Shown here piece by piece: positions 1 to 8,354 of a stretch of 22,451 nucleotides of DNA. The stretch comes from an uncultured Prevotella sp. (GTDB lineage Bacteria; Bacteroidota; Bacteroidia; Bacteroidales; Bacteroidaceae): the NCBI GenBank assembly GCA_900548745.1, contig URLQ01000032.1, forward strand, positions 1 through 22,451, given 5' to 3'. A program made the position numbers and the translations under genes. Numbering within the stretch: position 1 is the first letter of the stretch; each line of letters opens with the position of its first letter. The notes beneath the pieces were generated by a model. It was not told where the DNA came from. It saw nothing but the letters and a program-made list of their open reading frames with translations, and did not search any database.

Positions 1-68
1 TGACGGATTCGAACCGCCGACCCTCTGCTTGTAAGGCAGATGCTCTAAACCAGCTGAGCTAAACGCCC
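1..68 (-). tRNA. tRNA-Val (anticodon UAC), 3' end cut by window edge
   Basis: Read on the minus strand, this folds as a tRNA: acceptor 5' strand GGGCGTT, D-stem GCTC/GAGC, anticodon stem TCTGC/GCAGA around loop CTTACAA, and T-stem GGCGG/CCGTC around TTCGAAT. The anticodon is TAC, which reads valine GUA codons. Only the first base of the 3' acceptor strand is inside the window, so the rest of the acceptor stem, the discriminator base and CCA lie off the left edge. The gene has its own promoter just upstream. Confidence 0.95.
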
Positions 69-88
69 TTGCTCTTATTTAGCGAGTG

Positions 89-120
89 CAAAGGTATAGA
101 CTTTTTTGTTATCTACCAAA
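89..120 (-). promoter_or_regulatory. Promoter for tRNA-Val, Bacteroidota -33/-7 type
   Basis: On the minus strand, TTTG (117-120) is followed after exactly 20 bases by TACCTTTG (89-96), a full match to the Bacteroidota TAnnTTTG -7 consensus. Transcription would start around 82, leaving about 14 bases before the tRNA. The parC promoter at 7415-7446 has the same two boxes with the same spacing. Confidence 0.8.
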
Positions 121-239
121 TTTTCTTGCAACTTTTTTATAAAAAAGTGCATTTTACACACAAAACAGCCTTATATCAGTATTTCTTCACCTATTATTCC
201 AACTACGCAGCACACAACATTACGATAAGCCACAAACAA

Positions 240-278
240 AAAGATGCAGCTTTTTCCCATACGAGAAGCTGCATCTTT
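240..278 (-). terminator. Hairpin terminator after the FKBP lipoprotein gene
   Basis: An inverted repeat pairs 240-252 with 266-278 (13 bp, core GATGCAGCTT) around a 13-base loop. It lies about 30 bases past the FKBP stop codon. On the minus strand the stem runs into a T-rich stretch, as expected for an intrinsic terminator. It separates the glyS-FKBP unit from the tRNA-Val promoter. The rest of 69-307 holds only that promoter and AT-rich sequence. Confidence 0.75.
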
Positions 279-307
279 ATTGTTTTATGATATGACAAAA
301 TCTTTCT

Positions 308-967
308 TTATTCCATCACCCAAAGGTTGGTATTGGCCTTTTTAGCATCCAGATAGGGCTGTTCTCCTCCCGGATGATAATACCCAAGAAGCTTTATATC
401 CCAAATAATATTACTGTATGCTGGAATACCGTTGTAGTCTGTCGTGCCGTAAGCCAACTTATAAGGAACATAGACGCGCCAACGGTCACCAATATGCATA
501 CGCTGCAACGCTGTAGTGTATCCGTCTATCAATCCGCCGACATACCATTTCTTTGCACGCGCAGTCTGGGGATTATAGTCTTCGAAGTCGCCAGTCCAGC
601 TCTTTTCTATCACATATCCGTCGGGATAGCTTGTAGACGGCAGCAACTTTCCAAGATTATGAACCATAACAGAATCCGTATACAAAGGGCAACCACTACC
701 TGTGCCGACCTCTTCCTTATGAACCACAATATAGTCATAAGGCTGAAGACGAGCCTCAGTATCGCTAAGCGACCATGCTCTGATAGTATCCCACTTGCCA
801 TCCTTGTTCTGAATGGCTTCATTATAGATACTGTCAAAATACGCCACATTACGCTTCTGCCAGTTTGGATATTCCACCTCTTCATCATCCGTTTCGCTGC
901 ATGCGGTCATCATTCCTGCCATCACGCCACAAAACATGATAAATGCTAAAAAGACTTTTCTATTCAT
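308..967 (-). CDS. FKBP-type peptidyl-prolyl isomerase lipoprotein
   Basis: A 219-residue protein predicted to be a lipid-anchored FKBP-fold prolyl isomerase, probably assisting folding in the periplasm or at the outer membrane. Residues 1-22 form a short hydrophobic lipoprotein signal ending at Cys23 (MMTAC). The C-terminal half carries FKBP hallmarks: a GLIDGYTTALQ-like stretch where classical FKBPs have VIPGWxEAL, then GDRWRVYVP, LAYG and a closing IIWDIKLL strand. The start chosen is the ATG at 967; an in-frame TTG at 970 is one codon upstream and unlikely. The gene begins 21 bases after the glyS stop, with no promoter seen between them, so it is probably co-transcribed with glyS. Whether it is catalytically active cannot be judged from sequence, since several FKBP active-site aromatics are replaced or shifted. 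Confidence 0.85.
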   Translation of the reverse strand: MNRKVFLAFIMFCGVMAGMMTACSETDDEEVEYPNWQKRNVAYFDSIYNEAIQNKDGKWDTIRAWSLSDTEARLQPYDYIVVHKEEVGTGSGCPLYTDSVMVHNLGKLLPSTSYPDGYVIEKSWTGDFEDYNPQTARAKKWYVGGLIDGYTTALQRMHIGDRWRVYVPYKLAYGTTDYNGIPAYSNIIWDIKLLGYYHPGGEQPYLDAKKANTNLWVME

Positions 968-988
968 CAAGAATAATATAATTAATAA

Positions 989-2530
989 TTACTGCAATTT
1001 CTTCAACAAGCTTGCGATGCTCACCTTGTCTTCAATGATACCGTTCAGCTGGTCGATGTTCACTCTCTCCTGCTCCATCGTGTCGCGGAAGCGAAGTGTC
1101 ACGCAGTTGTCCTTCAACGTATCATAGTCTACTGTCACACAGTATGGAGTACCGATAGCATCCTGACGGCGGTAACGCTTTCCGATTGTATCCTTCTCAT
1201 CATACTGACAGTTGAAGTGGAACTTCAGGTTGTTGATAATCTCACGAGCTTTCTCTGGCAGGCCATCTTTCTTAACCAACGGCAATACCGCAAGCTTAAC
1301 AGGAGCCAGCGCTGCAGGCAGTTTCAATACTGTACGTGTCTCGCCGTTCTCCAGTTTCTCCTCTTCAAAGGAATGACACATGATAGAAAGGAACATACGG
1401 TCTACGCCGATACTCGTCTCTATGTCATACGGAGTATAGCTCTCGTTTGTCTGGGGATCAAAGTACTTGATTGAACGACCAGAGAACTTCTCATGCTGCT
1501 TGAGGTCATAGTCTGTACGGCTATGGATTCCCTCAACCTCCTTGAATCCGAATGGCATCTTGAATTCAATATCGGTAGCGGCATTAGCATAGAAAGCAAG
1601 TTTCTCGTGGTCATGGAAACGATAGTTGTCAGCACCGAAGCCCAATGCCTGATGCCACTTCATACGGAACTCTTTCCACTTCTGGAACCATTCCTTCTCT
1701 GTCCCGGGCTTTACAAAGAACTGCATCTCCATCTGCTCGAACTCTCTCATACGGAAGATGAACTGACGGGCCACAATTTCATTACGGAAAGCCTTACCTA
1801 TCTGTGCAATACCGAAAGGAATCTTCATACGACCAGTCTTCTGTACATTCAGATAGTTCACGAAGATACCCTGTGCAGTCTCCGGACGGAGATAAATCTT
1901 GCTTGCGGCATCTGATGTGGAACCCATCTCTGTAGAGAACATAAGGTTGAACTGACGTACGTCTGTCCAGTTCTTTGTTCCGCTGATAGGATCAACGATT
2001 TCCTCGTCAATGATTATCTGCTTCAGCTCCTCAAGGTCAGGACCCTGCATTGCCTCAGTATAACGCTCGTGCAAAGCATCACGCTTCTGCTGGTTCTCCA
2101 GTACGCGTGGATTAGTCTCACGGAATTTCTCTTCATCGAAGCTTTCTCCGAAACGTTTCTTTGCCTTTGCTATTTCCTTTGCTATCTTCTCCTCATACTT
2201 GCCGATCTGGTCTTCGATGAGCACGTCGGCACGATAGCGCTTCTTTGAGTCGCGGTTGTCAATAAGCGGATCATTGAAAGCATCAACATGTCCGCTGGCT
2301 TTCCATATAGTCGGGTGCATGAAGATAGCAGAGTCGATACCCACGATATTATCGTGCAGCAACACCATGCTCTTCCACCAATATTCTTTAATGTTGTTTT
2401 TCAGTTCCACACCATTCTGTCCGTAGTCATAAACGGCAGCCAGTCCATCATAGATATCACTACTTGGGAATACGAAACCATACTCTTTACAGTGTGAAAC
2501 GATTTTCTTGAAAACGTCTTCTTGTGCCAT
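989..2530 (-). CDS. glyS: Glycyl-tRNA synthetase, alpha2 (class II) type
   Basis: This 513-residue enzyme charges tRNA-Gly with glycine using ATP in the cytoplasm. It is the single-chain dimeric form rather than the alpha/beta tetramer form. Visible signatures are the N-terminal KEYGFVFPSSDIYDG segment, the catalytic LRPETAQGIFVNY stretch, class II motif 2 around FRNEI with its following arginines, motif 3 (IETSIGVDRMF) and a C-terminal anticodon-binding domain starting near LAPVKLAVLPL. The ATG at 2530 gives the family's usual start (MAQEDVFKK). The reading frame stays open another 22 codons upstream, but that extension begins on top of the -7 box and is not expected to be translated. It heads a two-gene unit with the FKBP lipoprotein. 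Confidence 0.97.
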   Translation of the reverse strand: MAQEDVFKKIVSHCKEYGFVFPSSDIYDGLAAVYDYGQNGVELKNNIKEYWWKSMVLLHDNIVGIDSAIFMHPTIWKASGHVDAFNDPLIDNRDSKKRYRADVLIEDQIGKYEEKIAKEIAKAKKRFGESFDEEKFRETNPRVLENQQKRDALHERYTEAMQGPDLEELKQIIIDEEIVDPISGTKNWTDVRQFNLMFSTEMGSTSDAASKIYLRPETAQGIFVNYLNVQKTGRMKIPFGIAQIGKAFRNEIVARQFIFRMREFEQMEMQFFVKPGTEKEWFQKWKEFRMKWHQALGFGADNYRFHDHEKLAFYANAATDIEFKMPFGFKEVEGIHSRTDYDLKQHEKFSGRSIKYFDPQTNESYTPYDIETSIGVDRMFLSIMCHSFEEEKLENGETRTVLKLPAALAPVKLAVLPLVKKDGLPEKAREIINNLKFHFNCQYDEKDTIGKRYRRQDAIGTPYCVTVDYDTLKDNCVTLRFRDTMEQERVNIDQLNGIIEDKVSIASLLKKLQ

Positions 2531-2592
2531 GTTCTTATATTGTTTTATTCTTTTCTTTATCTCTAATTGATATCTTACTACTAAAATATTTT

Positions 2593-2601
2593 GCAAAGTT
2601 A
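2593..2601 (-). promoter_or_regulatory. Candidate -7 box for glyS
   Basis: The minus strand reads TAACTTTGC, a full match to TAnnTTTG plus the frequent trailing C, about 63 bases before the glyS ATG. No TTTG box is visible 19-21 bases upstream, so the -33 element is weak or absent. No clear terminator is seen between the S41 protease stop (2676) and this point, so some read-through from upstream is possible. A small hairpin (AAAGTT/AACTTT, 2638-2652) lies there but lacks a T-tract. Confidence 0.6.
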
Positions 2602-2675
2602 CACTTTTTCCAACATTTTAGCCTTATTATCCCGTTAAAAGTTTGTAACTTTGAAACAAATCTGATTAACATACT

Positions 2676-3758
2676 CTACTGCTTTGCCATGCTGCGGGCG
2701 AATTCTATTATAGAATCAACGCCACGGGCGACATCAGCATCACCGAGCCCAACATTACAATCCGGCTCTATTCCGAATTCCGTGCTTTGCTTGTTCTTGT
2801 CATACATAGGGCAGGCACTGAACCTAACACTCCAACCGTTCGGCAATTCACTACTAAACGGCATGCCTGCTCCACCACCAGTCTTGTCACCAATCACTAT
2901 TACCTGAGGGCAACATTTCATGTATTTCACAAACTCATTTGCAGCACTATACACAGAACGGTTTGTCAACACATAAACACGCTTCTGCCATCTGATACCA
3001 CTCGAAGGCTTCAGCTTCTGCTCTTTCAACTTAGAGAAATCAGAATGGCCTGTACCCGTCTTATGCTGCATATAGCCTACGAGAAGCTCTCTGTTAGTAA
3101 ACCGTGCAGCAAACCTTTCCGCCATAGTAAGCTGTCCGCCGCCATTGTTACGCACATCTATTATAAGAGCGTTGCATGGAGCAAGAAAGAGAAGCATATC
3201 ATCCAGATTGCCATTTCCGATAGCACTTTGGAAACTCTCACATCTTACATAACCAACATTATCGTCCAGCTTCTTGTATTTCAGCCCACTGACGAAGTTA
3301 TAGTCAGTCCCCAGATATTTACGTTCGAGAGTATCACTGAAGTTCTTCGGGTAATTCTCATGCCAGCTCCAATAGCGTGCAGAGTTAAAAGAAGAATACA
3401 TGTTAACATGTCCGTCGCGCAGCTCTCCAAGCATGTTTCCAAGTACTTCAAACAGCTGTTGCTCAGTCATCGTATTGTCTACCTGTGCTGAGTATTTTGC
3501 ATATACGGCATTCCAGTCCAAGCCATACTCTTGCTTTTTATAATCGAAAAAGCAATAGCGCTGGTCTATAATTTTCCAAAGGGCTTCAAAATTTCCCTTC
3601 GGAGTATCGTCGTACTCTTCTTCGTCAATGCACGAAGCAAACGACAAAGCCGTAAAAAGAACTGTCGACAACAGACATACTGCAGAGCATAGCTTTCCGA
3701 ATCTACACCTCATATTATATAATAAGGTATAAGAGTTTATTTTCTCCGTCTTTCTCAT
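2676..3758 (-). CDS. S41-family serine protease-like lipoprotein
   Basis: A 360-residue predicted lipoprotein of the tail-specific/C-terminal processing protease (S41) fold. A hydrophobic segment at about 24-42 ends in a lipobox-like SFASC with Cys43. The peptidase domain shows GELRDGHVNMY (111-121), the ALIIDVRNNGGG strand-turn (197-208) and TNRSVYSAANEF (265-276), in which Ser271 is the likely nucleophile. A DKTGGGAGMP loop follows. No PDZ domain is obvious, unlike classic CtpA/Prc. The ATG at 3758 overlaps the upstream stop codon as ATGA, which favours translational coupling. An internal ATG at 3713 would give a tidier signal peptide and is the main alternative. It is the last gene of the parC-DUF3316 unit. 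The substrate is unknown. Confidence 0.85.
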   Translation of the reverse strand: MRKTEKINSYTLLYNMRCRFGKLCSAVCLLSTVLFTALSFASCIDEEEYDDTPKGNFEALWKIIDQRYCFFDYKKQEYGLDWNAVYAKYSAQVDNTMTEQQLFEVLGNMLGELRDGHVNMYSSFNSARYWSWHENYPKNFSDTLERKYLGTDYNFVSGLKYKKLDDNVGYVRCESFQSAIGNGNLDDMLLFLAPCNALIIDVRNNGGGQLTMAERFAARFTNRELLVGYMQHKTGTGHSDFSKLKEQKLKPSSGIRWQKRVYVLTNRSVYSAANEFVKYMKCCPQVIVIGDKTGGGAGMPFSSELPNGWSVRFSACPMYDKNKQSTEFGIEPDCNVGLGDADVARGVDSIIEFARSMAKQ

Positions 3759-4624
3759 GGATTCATCTTTATCATTTTAAACCTGCGCGTCAGACCAATC
3801 ATAAACATATTGGAATAGGAGTGGTATTTCAGACCGTTAACCTTCGACTGTCTCCAGTCTCCAAGATAGCCGACTCTCAATGTTGTCTTTTTAATTGTAA
3901 AATCCACCGACAGCATCTGGTGGAGCGAAGGGGTAACAACAAAAGTTGTAGGAACAATATTATGGTCATAGTCTCCTTTCGAGAATATCTCATAGTACGA
4001 CTGTCCGTAATTAGGACTGAACATCAGTCCACACAAAGGAGAACTCACCTCATACCTCAATGCCATAGGCAGTCTGCCGGCATTGAAACGATATGTAGCA
4101 ATAGCCATAGGTGCAATATCAACATTCAGCCGTGCCTGTGCCGGATTATTGCCATTCCTTGTATTATACAGGAAACCTATTGCGGCATCAATCTTTCCAC
4201 CTGCCTTGACATCCAGTTTACCGTCGAAGAAAGTCCAGTCTCTCAACAGACCATAACTGAAGTCATATGTGCCAGCCATCTCATTTCCATTATCGGCACG
4301 ATTATTAGAAAACGAGATATAGCCTTGGTGTTCAATGAGCCTTGCCCAGCGTTTCCCTTCCCTTTCTCTTATTGTCTGTGAAACATAGCGTACCTCCGTA
4401 CCACGGTATTTCTCTTGCGAGAGATATGTGTCAAGGATATTAACCCCACCGATGCCAATCATTCTTGTGTTAGTAATAACCTTGTCTTGGGCAAAGAGGA
4501 AGCCATGTTTTGTTCCTCCTAACGGAAGAAGCAAGACACATGCCAATATGAAGCACTTAAAAAAACGTCTACAATACAAATATTCCATACGCAGCGTTCT
4601 ATTTGTTTTACCCATTGTCGTCAT
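3755..4624 (-). CDS. DUF3316-like secreted/outer-membrane protein
   Basis: A protein of about 289 residues that resembles DUF3316 proteins of Bacteroidales; this is a family-level guess from memory. A hydrophobic stretch (about residues 25-44, ending LFAQ) looks like a signal peptide after an unusually long basic N-terminus. Possible starts are ATGs at 4624, 4615 and 4588. The last gives the most normal signal peptide, while 4624 overlaps the parC stop and could be translationally coupled. The mature part has alternating polar and aromatic strands rich in Tyr and Gly and ends in a strand-like segment (MFMIGLTRRFKM), compatible with a small beta-barrel or membrane-associated beta protein. Its stop overlaps the S41 gene start. 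Function is unknown. Confidence 0.6.
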   Translation of the reverse strand: MTTMGKTNRTLRMEYLYCRRFFKCFILACVLLLPLGGTKHGFLFAQDKVITNTRMIGIGGVNILDTYLSQEKYRGTEVRYVSQTIREREGKRWARLIEHQGYISFSNNRADNGNEMAGTYDFSYGLLRDWTFFDGKLDVKAGGKIDAAIGFLYNTRNGNNPAQARLNVDIAPMAIATYRFNAGRLPMALRYEVSSPLCGLMFSPNYGQSYYEIFSKGDYDHNIVPTTFVVTPSLHQMLSVDFTIKKTTLRVGYLGDWRQSKVNGLKYHSYSNMFMIGLTRRFKMIKMNP

Positions 4625-7370
4625 CAAAGAGATTGAGCTGCCCGGTTATCTCATCAATAACCTGCTGTTTGCTTTTCCCTGCATCAGGGTCAAGATTCTC
4701 CTCCTGTGCGTCAGCTACAGTAGTATTATCGGATTCGCCATCAGCTTCCGTCATGCTGTCCTGGCTCTTTTCCTCTTCCACAGGCTCGTCAGTCTCGATT
4801 TCATCAAGCTTGGCAAGTTCAAACGTAGTAAGACGTTTTCCCTTCGCCTTATAGCCTTTCACGAGGGCGAACTCGTTTACATCCACTTCAAGAGTACCTC
4901 TGAACTCATCATTGCCTCCAAATGTAAGCAACAGTCGCGGTGCTTTTGCATCAGTAAGCAGCATCAGTTCACTCTTAGGATTCTCACCTATAAAGCTCTG
5001 CTTCTTCTTTGTCATCTCAAAGAGGAAACGCTTTATATACGGCAGTCCGTTCTGATCGGCATCCTTCACTATCGCACACCATATCTTGTGTGGTTCAAAC
5101 TTCTCTATCCTCAGGATATTATCCTCGTAATGGTTGTTGGCATCGAAGTTTGTCATATAATACTCTCCGCTCTTCAAGACAACAAGGATAAAGTCACCCT
5201 CATTGAACTCTCCGAGCAATCTGCCATGGTCATCATAGTTCAGACGGTTTACATCCGGATCGAACCATACCTTCCTGCCGCCCAAGGTACTGTGTCCATG
5301 ACTCTTCAGAGAGATACGGTGTATCGAATTCTTGGTCAGGATATTACCCATTGCAGCCCTGCCCTTTACAAGTATCGTCGAGAAGTCCTTTTCTATGAAG
5401 ATGTTCTTCAGCTTCGGTGTAGGGTCAAGTGTCACCTTTATCACCTCAGCCTCTCCGTTAGGGTTAGCCGTGAAGTAATTAACCCTTGAACCAGGCTTGC
5501 CCTGTGTCAGATCATATTCCCTGTCTCTGGTCATGCTCGTCACGTTGAACCTCTTGATATAATAGAAGCCCTGCTTTCCGTCACGATACACCACATTGTA
5601 TATTGTCCGTTTGTCGTTCTTCTTGAACACCGCCACATGGATGATGTTCTTTCCGACAAACACTTTGTCTGCCACCTTTATGACCTTGTATTTTCCGTCT
5701 CTATAGAAGATTATTATATCATCAATATCAGAGCAGTTGCATACAAATTCATCTTTCTTCAGACCGGTTCCCACGAAACCTTCCTGACGGTTGATATAGA
5801 GTTTCTCGTTAGCCTCGACAACCTTTGTCGCCTCAATGGTGTCAAAGTTCTTAATTTCCGTCAGTCTCGGATGCATGGCTCCGTATTTCTCTTTCAGATA
5901 GATGAACCAGTTTGCCGTAACCTCCACCATATTGTTCAGGTCACGGTCTATATTTTCTATCTCGGCCTTTATCTTAGCCATCAGCTCATCAGCCTTATCC
6001 TTATTGAATTTAAGAATACGCTGCATCTTTATCTCCATGAGTCTGAGAATATCATCTTTCGTCACCTCTCTGATCATCTGCGGATAGAATGGTGTGAGTC
6101 TCTTGTCTATATGCTCACATGCAGCATCCATATTCGGAGCGTTCTCAAAGCCTTTGTCTTTGTATATTCTCTCTTCGATAAATATCTTTTCGAGCGATGC
6201 AAAGTGCAACTGTTCCAAAAGTTCCCCTTTGCGTATCTCAAGTTCCTTCTGTATAAGAGCTTTCGTGCGGTCAACGGAATGGCGCAACACATCGCTCACC
6301 GTAAGGAACTGCGGTTTGTCATCTTCTATAACGCAACAATTCGGCGAGATGTTCATCTCGCAGTCTGAGAAGGCATAAAGCGCATCAAGGGTCTTGTCGG
6401 AGGATATTCCAGGAGCCAGATGCACCTGTATTTCTACCTCAGCTGCCGTATTGTCGTCCACCTTACGTGCCTTTATCTTTCCCTTTTCTATTGCCTTCAA
6501 TATAGAGTCGATGAGCGTCGTAGTAGTCTTGCCAAACGGTATTTCCCTGATTACGAGTGTTTTGTTGTCGAGCTTTTCTATCTTTGCCCTCACCTTGAGC
6601 ACGCCCCCACGCTGTCCGTCGTTGTATTTACTTACATCTATGCTTCCTCCCGTAGGGAAATCCGGATAGAGATGAAACTCCTCCCCATGCAGATATTTCA
6701 CAGCAGAGTCACAGATGTCATTAAAATTATGCGGAAGAATCTTTGACGACAGTCCGACAGCAATACCTTCCGCTCCCTGTGCCAGCAGCAAAGGGAACTT
6801 GGCAGGCAGAGTGATAGGCTCCTTGTTTCTGCCGTCATAACTGAGCTGCCAGTCAGTAGTCTTCGGATTAAACACTACATCAATGGCAAACTTCGACAGT
6901 CTCGCTTCAATATATCGTGGAGCAGCAGCACGGTCGCCGGTAAGGATGTTTCCCCAGTTTCCCTGACAGTCCACAAGCAAATCCTTCTGTCCGAGCTGAA
7001 CAAGAGCATCACCGATGGAGGCATCACCATGAGGATGAAACTGCATGGTGTGTCCTACAATGTTTGCTACCTTGTTGTATCGGCCGTCATCCATCCTCTT
7101 CATAGAATGGAGAATACGCCTCTGCACCGGTTTTAGACCATCTTCGATATGGGGCACAGCTCGTTCAAGAATTACGTAAGATGCATAATCCAGGAACCAG
7201 TTTTTGTACATTCCGCTAAGATGATGTACAGCCGAAGCATCGAACCTGTTGGTTGGAGTATAGTCAGAGTGTTCTTTCGTTTCAGAAGAGTCCGTCTGCT
7301 CCATGTCCTCCTGCTGTTCGTTCAATTCGTTTTCGCCTTTAATCTCGTTGTCTTTGATATCGTCGCTCAT
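4608..7370 (-). CDS. parC: DNA topoisomerase IV subunit A (ParC/GyrA-family)
   Basis: A 920-residue type IIA topoisomerase breakage-reunion subunit that cuts and passes duplex DNA, working with a ParE/GyrB-type ATPase subunit not encoded here. An acidic, probably disordered N-terminus (1-40) leads into the winged-helix core. Signatures are GLKPVQRRIL (78-87), HPHGDASIGDAL (112-123) and the catalytic Arg152-Tyr153 in AAPRYIEARLS. The C-terminal half has beta-propeller-like repeats. No GyrA-box (QRRGGKG) is apparent, favouring topoisomerase IV over gyrase. The tail is acidic and glutamine-rich. The residue matching E. coli GyrA Ser83 is Ala117, and the Asp87 position is Asp121. The ATG at 7370 is preceded by a strong -33/-7 promoter. 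The gene overlaps the next reading frame by up to 17 bases. Confidence 0.92.
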   Translation of the reverse strand: MSDDIKDNEIKGENELNEQQEDMEQTDSSETKEHSDYTPTNRFDASAVHHLSGMYKNWFLDYASYVILERAVPHIEDGLKPVQRRILHSMKRMDDGRYNKVANIVGHTMQFHPHGDASIGDALVQLGQKDLLVDCQGNWGNILTGDRAAAPRYIEARLSKFAIDVVFNPKTTDWQLSYDGRNKEPITLPAKFPLLLAQGAEGIAVGLSSKILPHNFNDICDSAVKYLHGEEFHLYPDFPTGGSIDVSKYNDGQRGGVLKVRAKIEKLDNKTLVIREIPFGKTTTTLIDSILKAIEKGKIKARKVDDNTAAEVEIQVHLAPGISSDKTLDALYAFSDCEMNISPNCCVIEDDKPQFLTVSDVLRHSVDRTKALIQKELEIRKGELLEQLHFASLEKIFIEERIYKDKGFENAPNMDAACEHIDKRLTPFYPQMIREVTKDDILRLMEIKMQRILKFNKDKADELMAKIKAEIENIDRDLNNMVEVTANWFIYLKEKYGAMHPRLTEIKNFDTIEATKVVEANEKLYINRQEGFVGTGLKKDEFVCNCSDIDDIIIFYRDGKYKVIKVADKVFVGKNIIHVAVFKKNDKRTIYNVVYRDGKQGFYYIKRFNVTSMTRDREYDLTQGKPGSRVNYFTANPNGEAEVIKVTLDPTPKLKNIFIEKDFSTILVKGRAAMGNILTKNSIHRISLKSHGHSTLGGRKVWFDPDVNRLNYDDHGRLLGEFNEGDFILVVLKSGEYYMTNFDANNHYEDNILRIEKFEPHKIWCAIVKDADQNGLPYIKRFLFEMTKKKQSFIGENPKSELMLLTDAKAPRLLLTFGGNDEFRGTLEVDVNEFALVKGYKAKGKRLTTFELAKLDEIETDEPVEEEKSQDSMTEADGESDNTTVADAQEENLDPDAGKSKQQVIDEITGQLNLFDDDNG

Positions 7371-7414
7371 AAAAAGTATTCTTCCCTTACCTTAATTAAA
7401 ATGGAAAATTTCTT

Positions 7415-7446
7415 CAAAAGTACGTTTTTTTTTCGAATGGAACAAA
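7415..7446 (-). promoter_or_regulatory. Promoter for the parC operon, -33/-7 type
   Basis: On the minus strand, TTTG (7443-7446) and TACTTTTG (7415-7422) are separated by exactly 20 bases, matching the Bacteroidota housekeeping promoter. Expected transcription start is near 7408, giving a leader of about 38 bases before the parC ATG at 7370. No other complete promoter of this kind is seen in the three-gene unit. Confidence 0.8.
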
Positions 7447-7482
7447 TTTAGCCCAACGAAAAAGTCACCTTATAAAGCCAAA

Positions 7483-7515
7483 CGGCAGACTTATATAGAA
7501 AAAGAAAAGCTGCCG
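7483..7515 (-). terminator. Weak hairpin after tcdA, possible terminator
   Basis: CGGCAG (7483-7488) pairs with CTGCCG (7510-7515) across a 21-base loop, starting about 5 bases past the tcdA stop. The minus-strand sequence after it is only moderately T-rich, so termination efficiency is doubtful. It sits between the end of the ftsX-tcdA run and the parC promoter. Confidence 0.35.
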
Positions 7516-7519
7516 CGCC

Positions 7520-8344
7520 TTATTTGCCATTCACCTCTTCCTGAGCCTTTGAATATAAGTCCTGCATCACCATTCCGGCAATGGTAAAGCCAAAGATTGC
7601 CGTTATATGGGCGACAGTACCGTTTATCTGGGCTTTGGAACTGCACCATTCATGGTTAACAAGAGCCGGATCACCAGGTTCTGCCTGTGCCTTTGGACAC
7701 ATACAATGTTCCGTTCCACATGTTGAGTTATGTCCCATATTTGAAAGCAGCTCCTCGCTGTACACACATTTGAACTTACGTGCCGGGCGCACCTTCATCT
7801 TTCTGAACTTACCTCTCAGCGCCCTTGCCAACGGACAGCCTTTCACTTTCCAGAACTCTGCGACATGGATCTTTGACACATCCATCTTCAAGGCTGCACC
7901 CATCGAAGAGATGAAGACAGCCTTTGTCTTGCATGCTTCAAGAACAAGATGCGCCTTGTCCTTCAAGCTGTCTATAGCATCTATGATATAGTCATAGTCC
8001 TCGATATGGAAATCTGCCGCTGTATTCTCGTCATAAATCTTCTGCTGCGCATCAATCTCCGCCGTAGGATTTATCTCAAGCAGACGTTCTTTCAGCACTT
8101 CCACCTTCACCTTGCCCACGGTCTTTGTCGTGGCCATCAGCTGACGGTTTATGTTCGTTATACAAACACGGTCGGAATCAACGATGGTGAGATGACGTAT
8201 TCCTGAGCGGACGAGGCTCTCAGCGCACCAGCTTCCGACACCGCCTACACCAAAGATTATCACTCTTGCATCGGCTGTCCGCTGCATCACTTGCTCTCCT
8301 ACGAGCAGCTCCATTCTCTTGAATATTCCTTTCTCTATACCCAT
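7520..8344 (-). CDS. tcdA: tRNA threonylcarbamoyladenosine dehydratase
   Basis: A 274-residue ThiF/E1-like enzyme that uses ATP to cyclise t6A at position 37 of ANN-decoding tRNAs to ct6A. The nucleotide-binding loop GVGGVGSW is at 32-39, followed by the acidic strand end IVDSDRV (54-60) and the N-x-N-R-Q motif at 64-68, all typical of the family. The FWKVKGCPLARALR segment near 164-177 and a closing TAIFGFTIAG helix also fit TcdA. Between about 205 and 236 there is a cysteine-rich stretch (Cys209, 214, 216, 234), which could bind metal; this is inferred only from spacing. It starts 10 bases after folK and ends the long minus-strand run. Confidence 0.93.
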   Translation of the reverse strand: MGIEKGIFKRMELLVGEQVMQRTADARVIIFGVGGVGSWCAESLVRSGIRHLTIVDSDRVCITNINRQLMATTKTVGKVKVEVLKERLLEINPTAEIDAQQKIYDENTAADFHIEDYDYIIDAIDSLKDKAHLVLEACKTKAVFISSMGAALKMDVSKIHVAEFWKVKGCPLARALRGKFRKMKVRPARKFKCVYSEELLSNMGHNSTCGTEHCMCPKAQAEPGDPALVNHEWCSSKAQINGTVAHITAIFGFTIAGMVMQDLYSKAQEEVNGK

Positions 8345-8354
8345 TGTATATGTT

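Noticed and set aside
69..290. 73-residue plus-strand frame next to the tRNA
   Set aside because: It overlaps the tRNA promoter and the FKBP terminator hairpin, and is low-complexity.
374..949. Long plus-strand frame opposite the FKBP lipoprotein
   Set aside because: It is antisense to a gene with clear family motifs and has no recognisable domain; similar antisense frames opposite parC, queA, FtsX and EIIC were rejected for the same reason.
2531..2596. Longer glyS start
   Set aside because: The extension overlaps the -7 box and does not resemble GlyRS; the ATG at 2530 gives the normal 513-residue length.
2638..2652. Small hairpin between the S41 and glyS genes as a terminator
   Set aside because: The stem is only 6 bp, AT-rich and has no T-tract on the minus strand.
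4608..7370. GyrA rather than ParC
   Set aside because: No GyrA-box was found in the C-terminal domain. Since gyrA itself is outside the window, the choice stays at family level but ParC is more likely.
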